DNA of 64,000 bases from Adhaeribacter_A terreus (GTDB lineage Bacteria > Bacteroidota > Bacteroidia > Cytophagales > Hymenobacteraceae). The notes under the pieces are model-generated. The model worked only from the letters and a program-made list of their open reading frames with translations, made no database searches and was not told the DNA's origin. Numbering within the stretch: the stretch's first letter is position 1; the number at the start of each line of letters is the position of its first letter. The stretch spans positions 62,001-126,000 of the forward strand of contig NZ_JBHSKT010000008.1 in NCBI RefSeq assembly GCF_042657365.1, read 5' to 3'. Position numbers and translations under genes: made by a program. Below, piece after piece: positions 24,349 to 32,392 of this stretch.

Positions 24349-24380
24349 GCAGTTTTTAGCCCAGAAACCCTAGCGTTTCA
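24349..24380 (-). repeat. dispersed motif containing the sulfatase stop codon
   Basis: Minus strand: AAACGCTAGGGTTTCTGG then GCTAAAAACTGCC. The TAG inside AAACGCTAG is the stop codon of the gene ending at 24370, so the motif spans the last coding bases and the first 3'-UTR bases. Confidence 0.65.
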
Positions 24381-26265
24381 GCCAGAAATAAAGGTTATTC
24401 TCGATCAGGCCTTTGCGGTAATATTGCACCAGCGCCTTTAATTCCCGGGTGTATTTCTTTTCGAGTTCCGGGTTCGGAATTATTTGCGGTTCTAAACGGT
24501 GCGGGGCGTAATTAAAATAAGTTACCTGGTCGTATTCATTCATTTTGGTAACCAGGTCGGGGTGTACCAACACGTAATTATCGTCGGTATATAAAAGAGC
24601 GCGGCCGGCATTGGTGGTATCTAAAACCGAATTGCTGAACGGTAAAAGTTTGTTGGCAGGCAGGTCCAGGTAATCGGCAATGGTAGCCGGAATATCGGCG
24701 TGCTGCGTGATCTTAAAGAAATTCCGGACCGGCAAAACTTTGGTTGGGTGGAAAAGCAGCAACGGAATTTTAAACCTTCCCAAATCATTCTGGTACGAAG
24801 CATCCACGCTTTCCTGGGTATGGTCGGCGGTAATAATGAAGAGCGTATTCTTGTACCACGGTTGTTTGGCAGCGGTTTTAAAGAACTGGCGCAAAGCAAA
24901 ATCTGCGTAGCCAATAGATTCGTGGATCGGTAATTTGCCTTTCGGAAAGCGGCCTTTGTACTTGGCCGGAACCGTGTATGGCTGGTGCGAGCTAAGCGTG
25001 AAAACAGTGGTTAAAAACGGCTGCTTTTGTTTGTTCAGTTCCTGCGCAAAATACTGCAGATAAGGTTCATCCAATATCCCCCAATGTCCGTCGAAATCAG
25101 CTTTGAACAGGTTTTTCGGATATTCACGCAAGCCATAATACTGATCGAAACCGGCAATGCGGGCAAAAGTATTAAAGCCCATGGTCCCGTTTTCGGCGCC
25201 GTGAAAAAAGGAAGTTGCATAGCCCGCATCTTTTGCAATACTGCCTATGCCATACAGTTGGTTGCTCTGAAAACTGGAAGTAATATATGGCTGATTCATA
25301 AGCGAAGGCAAACCTGCAAAAAGCGGGGGCAAGGCTTCAATAGATTTCCGGCCGTTGGCATAATGCTCCCGGTAAAAATTGCCCCGGGCAGCTAAAGAAT
25401 CGAAGAATGGCGTGTAACCTTTGCCGTTGTTTTCCAGACCCGTGTATTCCGACGCAAAGCTTTCCATGATAATGATCACTACATTATCGCGCACCGGTTT
25501 TTCCTGCGATTTCCCTACCGGTTTTGGGTTAAATTCCAGCGCTTGGTATAATTCCGCATCGGTGGCAAAGTATTCTTTTGGGTCTAAAACCGGGCTGTTA
25601 ATGCTTTTAATAAAGGTGAATGTTGTGTTCAGGGTAACGTGCCCTAAAACTGGCGGTTCCTGAATAAAGGCATTGGCCGGCCGCAGCGGTTTTAAAGCAG
25701 TTCCACCCCGAATAAATAAAATGCCAGCGCCCACCATCAGGATCAGCCCGATTATTTCAATTATTAAATGAGGTTTGGCGTCCGGGTTTTTCTTTTCTTT
25801 CGGATACCATTTTATCATAATGAAAAGGAGCAAAGCGCCTGCCAGCGGAAAATACCAGTAATTGGTGATCAACTGACCGGCCTGCGCCTGAATGTCGCGG
25901 GTAATGGTAAAAAGCTCGTTGGAAGTGCGGCGGCCAATAAATTTGAAATATTCCAGATCGATCAGGTTGAGGCAAAGGAACAGGAAATTGGTGATGATAA
26001 ACCAGATCTTAAGGCCCAATTGGTACCGTTTCCACTGGGTAAAAGCAAATGGTAGCAACGAGAAAAAAAGAAATGGCAGGTTTACCATAAAAATGGCCGC
26101 CAGATCGAAACGGAGTCCTAATACAAATGCTTTGGCGATCTGGGCATTGGTTGCTTCGCTAAAAGTATCGAAATGCAGGGTTAAAAAAGCAGATCGCAGC
26201 AGCATATAAAACACCAGCAGAAAGCCTAAGCGTTTGAGTAAATTTCCGAGTTTGAGCCAGAACAT
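24370..26265 (-). CDS. LTA-synthase-like sulfatase family membrane protein
   Basis: 631 residues with about five N-terminal membrane helices (residues ~10-190), then an extracytoplasmic alkaline-phosphatase/sulfatase domain. NVVIIIMESFASEYTG carries the metal-binding Glu and nucleophile region, KSIEALPPLFAG follows, and LFIITADHTQES is the distal Asp-His pair. The fold matches lipoteichoic acid synthases and phosphoglycerol or phosphoethanolamine transferases. A Gram-negative cell has no LTA, so a head-group transferase acting on envelope lipids or glycans is more likely. Confidence 0.85.
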   Translation of the reverse strand: MFWLKLGNLLKRLGFLLVFYMLLRSAFLTLHFDTFSEATNAQIAKAFVLGLRFDLAAIFMVNLPFLFFSLLPFAFTQWKRYQLGLKIWFIITNFLFLCLNLIDLEYFKFIGRRTSNELFTITRDIQAQAGQLITNYWYFPLAGALLLFIMIKWYPKEKKNPDAKPHLIIEIIGLILMVGAGILFIRGGTALKPLRPANAFIQEPPVLGHVTLNTTFTFIKSINSPVLDPKEYFATDAELYQALEFNPKPVGKSQEKPVRDNVVIIIMESFASEYTGLENNGKGYTPFFDSLAARGNFYREHYANGRKSIEALPPLFAGLPSLMNQPYITSSFQSNQLYGIGSIAKDAGYATSFFHGAENGTMGFNTFARIAGFDQYYGLREYPKNLFKADFDGHWGILDEPYLQYFAQELNKQKQPFLTTVFTLSSHQPYTVPAKYKGRFPKGKLPIHESIGYADFALRQFFKTAAKQPWYKNTLFIITADHTQESVDASYQNDLGRFKIPLLLFHPTKVLPVRNFFKITQHADIPATIADYLDLPANKLLPFSNSVLDTTNAGRALLYTDDNYVLVHPDLVTKMNEYDQVTYFNYAPHRLEPQIIPNPELEKKYTRELKALVQYYRKGLIENNLYFWLKR

Positions 26266-26302
26266 GCGTTTTAGAAAAGGGTAGGGTTAAGCTATTAAAA
26301 AA

Positions 26303-26341
26303 ACGAAAGCCTCTCCGAAAAATTTCAGAAAGGCTTTCGCA
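26303..26341 (-). terminator. alanine dehydrogenase terminator
   Basis: Stem CGAAAGCCT/AGGCTTTCG with a longer loop, followed on the minus strand by GTTTTTTT. Located 20 bp after the ald stop. Confidence 0.8.
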
Positions 26342-26359
26342 AGATCAATATTTATATAA

Positions 26360-27484
26360 TTACGCGTAAGCTTCCATTACGTTGCTCAGGTTTGTAAGTG
26401 GCAGGTTCCAGGCATCAGCCACACCTTTGTAAACCACTTCACCGTTCACCACGTTCAGGCCTAAACGCAGTTCGTCGTTCTGCGCGCAAGCAGCCTGCCA
26501 GCCTTTATTTGCCAGCATGATTGCGTAAGGCAAGGTGGCGTTGGTTAAAGCTAAAGTGGAAGTGAAAGGAACTGCACCCGGCATGTTCGCTACGCAGTAA
26601 TGAACCACATCGTCGATGATGAAGGTTGGGTTTTCGTGAGTAGTCGGCTTGCAGGTTTCGATGCAACCACCCTGGTCAACAGCAACGTCAACTAAAACGG
26701 TACCTGGCTTCATGTCTTTCAGCATGTCGCGGGTAATTAAGTGAGGCGCTTTTGCACCCGGGATCAATACCGCACCAATAATTAAGTCAGCCGTTTTGAT
26801 AGCTTCTTTAATGTTGTAGTGGTTGCTCATCTGCGTTACCACGTTTGCTGGCATAATATCATCCAGTTCGCGCAGGCGGTTCAGGTTAATATCCATGATA
26901 GTTACGCGGGCACCGAAACCAGCCGCAATTTTAGCAGCCTGAGTACCAACAATACCACCACCTAATACCAATACTTCAGCAGGTTTTACACCTGGTACGC
27001 CACCTAATAAAATGCCGCGGCCTTTCAGTGGTTTTTCCAGGTATTTCGCGCCTTCCTGCGGAGCCATACGGCCAGCAACTTCGCTCATAGGAATCAGCAA
27101 TGGCAGGGAACGGTCTTTTTTCTCAACAGTTTCATAAGCAAGGCAAATGGCTTTGCGCTCGATCATGGCGTGTGTTAATTCTTCGGAAGAAGCAAAGTGG
27201 AAATAAGTAAATAATAACTGGCCTTCTTTGATCAGGTTGTATTCAGAAGCGATCGGCTCCTTCACTTTAATGATCATTTCGGCAATGCCGTAAACTTCTT
27301 CTATAGTTGGCAGTATTACTGCACCAGCCGCAACGTAATCTTCGTCGCTGAAACCAGAACCCATACCGGCAGTTGCCTGCACGTAAACGGTGTGGTTATG
27401 CTTTTTCATTTCAGCCACGCCAGCCGGAGTTAAAGCTACGCGGTTCTCGTTATTCTTGATCTCCTTTGGAACACCAATTATCAT
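26360..27484 (-). CDS. ald: alanine dehydrogenase
   Basis: NAD-dependent oxidative deamination of L-alanine to pyruvate. 374 residues from the ATG at 27484 (MIIGVPKEIKNNENRVALTP), the conserved N-terminus; an ATG 33 bp upstream would add a non-conserved extension. Pyruvate-binding Arg and Lys are in NRVALTP and IKVKEP, the catalytic His in FTYFHFA, and the NAD Rossmann motif in VLVLGGGIVGTQAAKIA. The C-terminus GVADAWNLPLTNL is typical. Confidence 0.95.
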   Translation of the reverse strand: MIIGVPKEIKNNENRVALTPAGVAEMKKHNHTVYVQATAGMGSGFSDEDYVAAGAVILPTIEEVYGIAEMIIKVKEPIASEYNLIKEGQLLFTYFHFASSEELTHAMIERKAICLAYETVEKKDRSLPLLIPMSEVAGRMAPQEGAKYLEKPLKGRGILLGGVPGVKPAEVLVLGGGIVGTQAAKIAAGFGARVTIMDINLNRLRELDDIMPANVVTQMSNHYNIKEAIKTADLIIGAVLIPGAKAPHLITRDMLKDMKPGTVLVDVAVDQGGCIETCKPTTHENPTFIIDDVVHYCVANMPGAVPFTSTLALTNATLPYAIMLANKGWQAACAQNDELRLGLNVVNGEVVYKGVADAWNLPLTNLSNVMEAYA

Positions 27485-27726
27485 TTCAGTAGTATTTTTG
27501 ATGTGAAATTTGCGCAAAGATACAGTTGTTTCCGGTAATAAAATAGCAAAACCCGAAGGAAAAATTTTACCCGGTCCGAATTGCTAAAAGCTTGTTTTTC
27601 AGGAAAGTAAAAATGCTATGGTTTTCAGCCGAAAAAGTCAGTTTCAGGATTTACCAGATTAAGAGATTTGCATGACAATTGTCAGTACCTGAATTACAGA
27701 ATTTCCTGATTTATCAATCTTAAGCA

Positions 27727-28243
27727 TTTCGCCAGCGCAGCGTAGCCTGAAAACCACGTTACCCGAGAAAACTAAACTAAAAAGAAGCTAACTACGAAGG
27801 TGAATGATACCAGTTTCTGTGAGAGCGGCCTCCAAGCTTACCGGTTCCGTCAGGAAAGCCGCCATGCGGCTAGGTAAGGTTGCAGCCGCGAACGCAGAAA
27901 CGAAGCCCGCCCGGCTTGAGGGAATAAATTGCCGATGAAAATTTAAAGTCAGATGTTTAGCAGTAAAGGTGTTTCAAAAACGGTATCCTTTGTAGTTGAA
28001 AAACTGCTGCCCGCCGACGAGGTCCTTCAGAGCTACGCTCGCAATCTTCGCGCTCCCGCGCTCAATTGTGCTCAGGATGACAGAAAAAAACGGTATGCTT
28101 TTCAGCAGAAAAAGTCAGAAATAAGGCTTCATAAGTTTCCTCGACTAGCGCTCGGAATGACGTAATAAGGGATTTAATAGCAAACCAAACTACCATTCCA
28201 AAGAGATCTCTCCGGACGTCGAGATGACCAAGAAAAACGGTAT
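27727..28243 (+). repeat. ~0.5-kb composite repeat, copy 1
   Basis: Clearly homologous to 59073-59526, though diverged in places. Shared blocks include CAGTTTCTGTGAGAGCGGCC, GCAGCCGCGAACGCAGAAAC, CGGCTTGAGGGA, AAACTGCTGCCCGCCGA and GCTACGCTCGCAATCTTCGC. The common Bacteroidota palindromic elements TGTGCTCAGGATGACAG and GACGTCGAGATGAC are also shared. Copy 1 has an extra ~90 bp near 28120-28200. Confidence 0.85.
27812..27916 (+). ncRNA. candidate structured RNA element, copy 1
   Basis: Stem GTTTCTG (27812-27818)/CAGAAAC (27894-27900); a 5x5 internal loop TGAGA/GAACG; stem GCGGC (27824-27828)/GCCGC (27884-27888); stem CTTACC (27836-27841)/GGTAAG (27872-27877); apical hairpin AGCCGC-CAT-GCGGCT (27856-27870). 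A second hairpin AAGCC/GGCTT (27902-27916) follows. In copy 2 the third stem is CTTTCC/GGAAAG, a compensatory change. Transcription and function are unknown. Confidence 0.45.
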
Positions 28244-28317
28244 ACTTTCAAGACCAAAAACTACAATGCTTCTAAAATCTTAAAAAAAAGATCCTTTTTT
28301 CCAAACTAAAAGGCATA

Positions 28318-28346
28318 AAAAAAGGCAGCGAAATAATCACTGCCAT
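28318..28346 (-). terminator. terminator of the DUF1573 gene
   Basis: Minus strand: GGCAGTG-n7-CGCTGCC followed by TTTTTTT, 26 bp after the stop. Confidence 0.75.
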
Positions 28347-28371
28347 TAGTCAAAATAAAACTATGAAAAAA

Positions 28372-29157
28372 CTATTTAAAAGGAACACTTGTGGTTCCCT
28401 CTTTAACTATGCTGGTTGGCGCAAGGGTTTTTACAACTTCTGCTTTCAGGTTAACCTTGGCCGGTTCTGAAACGATGTCGTTTGAAAAGATCTCAACAAC
28501 CTCCGTTCTATTACCTAACAGATTCGGGTTGTAAGAAAGTTCCAGCGTCGCTTCTTTATTTGGTTTAATTGCGTCCGGAATGTGCTGCAAAGATACGCAA
28601 TTGCAATTTGTTTTCACATCTGAGATAACCAGGTCGGTTTTACCGGTGTTTTTCACTTTGAATTTAGCAATTACCTGACGATAGCTTTCTACTTTGCCAA
28701 AATCGTGTGAATTGCCGGTTAACGTCAGCTTCGGTGATTTTGCTTTTTGCTCCGGAGTATAATTTTTAGCGGCTTCAGCACGGGTAAGTACGTCGCCTTT
28801 AATAGTCAGCACTTTGGTTGGTTCTGTGCCATTGGAAGTTACCGTAATAGATTTATTGAAAACTCCCGGACGGCCATTGCTGTTATAAGCCGCTTTCACA
28901 AAACCGGTTTTTCCAGGCATTACTGGTTCTTTGGTCCAGTCTGGTGTGGTGCAACCGCAGGAAGCCTGCACGTTCGAAATAACCAGCGGTTTGTCGCCGG
29001 TGTTCTTAAATTTGAATTCGTGCGTAGCAATTGTCCCTTCCGTTACTTTCGTAAAATCGTGGTTTTCAGATTCAAATTTCAGCACGCCTTGCGCAAACGT
29101 ATTTACTGAAGCCAGCATAAATGCCAGGGCAGGCAGAATTGTAAAGATTTTTTTCAT
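28372..29157 (-). CDS. secreted DUF1573 protein (two domains)
   Basis: 261 residues with a signal peptide (about 1-22, ending TFAQ) and two DUF1573 immunoglobulin-like repeats. The first spans ~25-115 (HEFKFKNTGDKPLVISNVQA then SCGCTTPDW). The second spans ~145-240 (FKVKNTGKTDLVISDVKTNC with a CNC motif). Such domains resemble Hydin/ASPM-like Ig folds and are abundant in Bacteroidota exported proteins. Exact role unknown. Monocistronic. Confidence 0.88.
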   Translation of the reverse strand: MKKIFTILPALAFMLASVNTFAQGVLKFESENHDFTKVTEGTIATHEFKFKNTGDKPLVISNVQASCGCTTPDWTKEPVMPGKTGFVKAAYNSNGRPGVFNKSITVTSNGTEPTKVLTIKGDVLTRAEAAKNYTPEQKAKSPKLTLTGNSHDFGKVESYRQVIAKFKVKNTGKTDLVISDVKTNCNCVSLQHIPDAIKPNKEATLELSYNPNLLGNRTEVVEIFSNDIVSEPAKVNLKAEVVKTLAPTSIVKEGTTSVPFK

Positions 29158-29276
29158 GGTTAACCGTAGTTTAAATATTACGTGAGTTAATCGTTACCGG
29201 AAGCAAATATATAAAAACCGGAAGTTAAATGCACTACAAATTTTCAGTACACTTGGTTTCCGGGCTTGCAAAATAT

Positions 29277-29305
29277 TTGAAAACGGTTAAATTTTCGTAC
29301 TTTTG
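29277..29305 (+). promoter_or_regulatory. Bacteroidota-type promoter upstream of the E1 gene
   Basis: TTG at 29277-29279 and TACTTTTG at 29298-29305 (consensus TAnnTTTG) with an 18-bp spacer. The -7 box ends 34 bp before the ATG at 29340. Confidence 0.6.
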
Positions 29306-29339
29306 GATGCTGAAATTTTCATAACACTAACGCTAAATT

Positions 29340-31754
29340 ATGCAGCCAGCAGAACTCACGAAAATTCAAACGCTTACCAAAGAAGAAATTCTAAACGATT
29401 ACCGCATTGCTTTCGAAAGCCGCCAGGCCAGTTTAACCGGCCGTAAAGAGGTTTTCATGGGCAAAGCCAAGTTCGGAATTTTCGGCGATGGCAAGGAAGT
29501 TGCCCAGTTGGCGATGGCCAAATACTTTAAGCCCGGTGATTTTCGCTCCGGGTATTACCGCGACCAGACTTTCATGTTTGCCACCGGCGAACTGACCATT
29601 CAGCAATATTTTTCCCAGCTTTACGCCCACACCGACGTTGAAGCCGAGCCAGCAACCGCCGGCCGCGCCATGAACGGCCACTTCGGAACCCGCTCTCTTG
29701 ACGCCGATGGCAACTGGAAAAACCTGACCGAAATTAAAAACTCGAGCTCCGATATTTCCCCGACCGGCGGACAAATGCCGCGTTTGGTTGGACTGGCTTA
29801 CGCTTCAAAGCTGTACCGCCAGAACCCGGATCTTCAGAACAACAAGAACTTCTCGGTAAACGGTAACGAAGTAGCTTTTGGTACCATTGGTAACGCTTCA
29901 ACTTCCGAAGGCATGTTCTTCGAAGCTATTAACGCAGCCGGTGTTCTTCAGATTCCGATGCTGGTTTCTGTTTGGGACGACCGTTACGGCATTTCTGTTC
30001 CGGCTGAATACCAGACCACCAAAGGCTCTATTTCAGAAATTCTGGCTGGTTTCCAGCGCGAAGGCAAAGGCGAACAAGGCTACGAAATTTTCAAAGTAAA
30101 AGGCTGGGATTACCAAACGCTATGCGAAACATACGAAAAAGCTGTAGCCGTTTGCCGCGAAGAACACGTGCCGGTTCTTATTCACGTAGAGGAAGTTACG
30201 CAGCCGCAAGGCCATTCTACTTCCGGTTCGCACGAACGTTATAAGTCTAAAGAACGTCTGGATTGGGAAGCTGATTTCGATTGTATCAAGAAAATGCGCG
30301 AGTGGATCCTGGAAAACGAATACGCCACTACCGATCAACTTGATAAACTGGAAGCCGACGCCAAAGAAACCGTAAAACAAGCGCGCGCCGCCGCCTGGAA
30401 TGCATTTATGGAAGGTATTAAAGCTGACCATGACAAATGCCAGGATCTGCTGAACCATCTGGTAAGCGAAAGCCAGAGCGAACACGCTTCCAAACTGGCC
30501 GAAATTGCCGAAGAGCTTCACAAAACGGTTAACCCGATCCGGGCTGATGCCGTGAAAGCTGCCCGCAAAGCGCTGCGTTATGTACGCGACGAAAAATCTG
30601 CCGCGAAACGCAATCTGAAAGACTGGCTCGAAGAAGCGGTTGGCGAAAATGCAGATCGTTATAATTCGTATCTATTCAGCCAGAGCGAGCAATCTGCTTT
30701 ATTGGTAGAAGAAGTTAAAGCTGAGTTTACAGAAGACAGCCCTATTGTAGATGGCCGTGAAGTTTTGCAGGCTTGTTTCGATGCTGCTTTAGCGAAATAT
30801 CCGGAAGTGTTTGCCATTGGCGAAGACGTTGGTAAAATTGGCGATGTAAACCAGGCGTTTGCCGGTTTGCAGGAAAAATACGGCGAACTGCGCGTAACTG
30901 ACACCGGTATCCGGGAATGTACGATCGTTGGCCAGGGTATTGGTGCAGCTTTACGCGGCCTGCGTCCGATCACTGAGATCCAGTATTTAGATTATTTATT
31001 ATATGCTATCCAGATCCTTTCCGATGATCTGGCCTGTTTGCAATACCGTACGAAAGGCGGGCAAAAAGCGCCATTAATTATCCGTACCCGTGGCCACCGC
31101 CTGGAAGGGATCTGGCACTCAGGTTCGCCAATCGGCATGATCCTGAACAGCATTCGCGGTATTCACGTGCTGGTACCGCGCGACATGACACAGGCAGCTG
31201 GTTTCTACAACACCGTGTTGAAATCGGATGAGCCGGCCCTGATCATTGAATGCCTGAATGGTTACCGGCTGAAAGAAAGAATTCCGAATAACATCGGTGA
31301 ATTTACGGTACCGCTTGGCCAGCCGGAAGTCCTGAAAAAAGGTGAGGATATTACAATTGTAACTTACGGCTCGATGTGCCGCATTGTGATGGATGCTGCC
31401 AAGCAACTTGAAGAATTCGGGATTTCGGTGGAAGTGATTGATGTGCAGAGCTTATTGCCGTTCGATATTAACCACAGCATTGTAGAATCTATCAAGAAAA
31501 CGAACCGCGTAATTTTTGCTGATGAAGATGTTCCGGGTGGAGCATCTGCGTTTATGCTGCAAAAAGTAGTGGAAGAGCAGGAAGCCTACCGCTGGTTAGA
31601 TTCGCAACCGCGCACCATCGCCGCGCACGAGCATCGTCCGCCATACGGCTCCGACGGCGATTACTTCTCTAAACCAAACGCCGAAGATATTTTCGACACG
31701 GTTTATGAAATGATGCACGAAGCTGAACCAAAATGTTTCCCGCAGATCTACTAA
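29340..31754 (+). CDS. fused 2-oxoacid dehydrogenase E1 component (alpha and beta)
   Basis: TPP-dependent decarboxylating subunit of a branched-chain or pyruvate-type 2-oxoacid dehydrogenase complex. 804 residues fuse E1-alpha (~1-450) and E1-beta (~470-804), common in Bacteroidota. The alpha part shows FRSGYYRDQTFMFA, SDISPTGGQMPR and a TPP-site region GNASTSEGMFFEAIN. The beta part has FAIGEDVGKIGDVNQ, the E-x-Q segment ITEIQYLDYLL, IRTRGHRLEG and FADEDVPGGASAFML. E2 and E3 genes are not adjacent. The canonical GDG of the TPP motif reads GNA here. Substrate specificity cannot be assigned. Confidence 0.9.
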   Translation: MQPAELTKIQTLTKEEILNDYRIAFESRQASLTGRKEVFMGKAKFGIFGDGKEVAQLAMAKYFKPGDFRSGYYRDQTFMFATGELTIQQYFSQLYAHTDVEAEPATAGRAMNGHFGTRSLDADGNWKNLTEIKNSSSDISPTGGQMPRLVGLAYASKLYRQNPDLQNNKNFSVNGNEVAFGTIGNASTSEGMFFEAINAAGVLQIPMLVSVWDDRYGISVPAEYQTTKGSISEILAGFQREGKGEQGYEIFKVKGWDYQTLCETYEKAVAVCREEHVPVLIHVEEVTQPQGHSTSGSHERYKSKERLDWEADFDCIKKMREWILENEYATTDQLDKLEADAKETVKQARAAAWNAFMEGIKADHDKCQDLLNHLVSESQSEHASKLAEIAEELHKTVNPIRADAVKAARKALRYVRDEKSAAKRNLKDWLEEAVGENADRYNSYLFSQSEQSALLVEEVKAEFTEDSPIVDGREVLQACFDAALAKYPEVFAIGEDVGKIGDVNQAFAGLQEKYGELRVTDTGIRECTIVGQGIGAALRGLRPITEIQYLDYLLYAIQILSDDLACLQYRTKGGQKAPLIIRTRGHRLEGIWHSGSPIGMILNSIRGIHVLVPRDMTQAAGFYNTVLKSDEPALIIECLNGYRLKERIPNNIGEFTVPLGQPEVLKKGEDITIVTYGSMCRIVMDAAKQLEEFGISVEVIDVQSLLPFDINHSIVESIKKTNRVIFADEDVPGGASAFMLQKVVEEQEAYRWLDSQPRTIAAHEHRPPYGSDGDYFSKPNAEDIFDTVYEMMHEAEPKCFPQIY

Positions 31755-31783
31755 AAAACGGTAGGTTTCAGGCTATAAAAAGT
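31752..31783 (+). repeat. dispersed AAAACGSTAK motif, after the E1 gene
   Basis: Begins at the stop codon: TAAAAAACGGTAGGTTTCAG then GCTATAAAAAGT. Confidence 0.65.
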
Positions 31784-31815
31784 AAAAGCCCCGACTTTAT
31801 GCCGGGGCTTTTTAT
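31784..31815. terminator. E1 gene terminator
   Basis: Stem AAAAGCCCCG/CGGGGCTTTT with loop ACTTTATGC and T tail. Bidirectional between convergent genes. Confidence 0.85.
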
Positions 31816-31840
31816 ATTACTTGATTCGTATTTTGGTTCG

Positions 31841-32392
31841 TTAAAAAAATATCTGAACCGGATCGGTTTCCACTGTATTGCTCAAATTTAAAGCTCGGTC
31901 CGCGATGGTTACTCTGAATTTCATGCGGTCGCCCGATTTAAAGCTGAGTGGGAGAAAGGATATAACAAGGTCATCGATGGTATAAAGCAATTCGCCTTCC
32001 AGGGCTCGTTTTTCCCCATCCGGATTCAACAGCGGGTAACGACCGTTTAAACTTATGGGCAGATTTACCAATTTAAATTCGCCGTCAGTTTCAAAATAAG
32101 TTTCTATAAAATAATTATGGTGAAATTTATTGAAACCATTCGCGTAATCGAAAGGTGCTAAGGAATCGGCCGGGTTTGCATTATCGATGCCCAGGTTTCC
32201 GTCGCCATCTTTAAACTTTAAGATGATCTTTATCTCGGCAACCTCTGTTTTCCTGAAATCATCGAAAACGGTTCTGGCAGAGATGCTTTTAAACTCGATC
32301 TGCGGCTCCGGCGGGTAAACCGGCTCCTTCATACAGGCACTTAAAAGCAGTAAAACCGGCAACCAGCTATATTTTAAGAATAAGTGTTTCAT
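31841..32392 (-). CDS. hypothetical lipoprotein
   Basis: 183 residues from the ATG at 32392 (MKHLFLKYSWLPVLLLLSAC), which places a clean lipobox LSAC at residue 20. A farther upstream start at 32443 would bury the signal peptide. The mature part is a beta-rich domain with Asp/Asn-rich segments (KFKDGDGNLGIDNANPAD) resembling calcium-binding or Ig-like folds. No named family recognised. Its start region overlaps the putative start of the divergent LuxE-like gene. Confidence 0.7.
   Translation of the reverse strand: MKHLFLKYSWLPVLLLLSACMKEPVYPPEPQIEFKSISARTVFDDFRKTEVAEIKIILKFKDGDGNLGIDNANPADSLAPFDYANGFNKFHHNYFIETYFETDGEFKLVNLPISLNGRYPLLNPDGEKRALEGELLYTIDDLVISFLPLSFKSGDRMKFRVTIADRALNLSNTVETDPVQIFF

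Larger units (their letters stand above)
27518..28371. other. 854-bp non-coding region with composite repeats
   Basis: No credible gene. It holds four plus-strand copies of the dispersed motif (27610, 27976, 28084, 28231), the composite repeat copy 1 (27727-28243), and a terminator near 28318-28346. A 70-codon ORF inside the repeat is rejected. Confidence 0.75.

Noticed and set aside
27953..28165. 70-residue ORF in the composite repeat
   Set aside because: Lies across repeat modules and a motif copy; the frame is not kept in copy 2.
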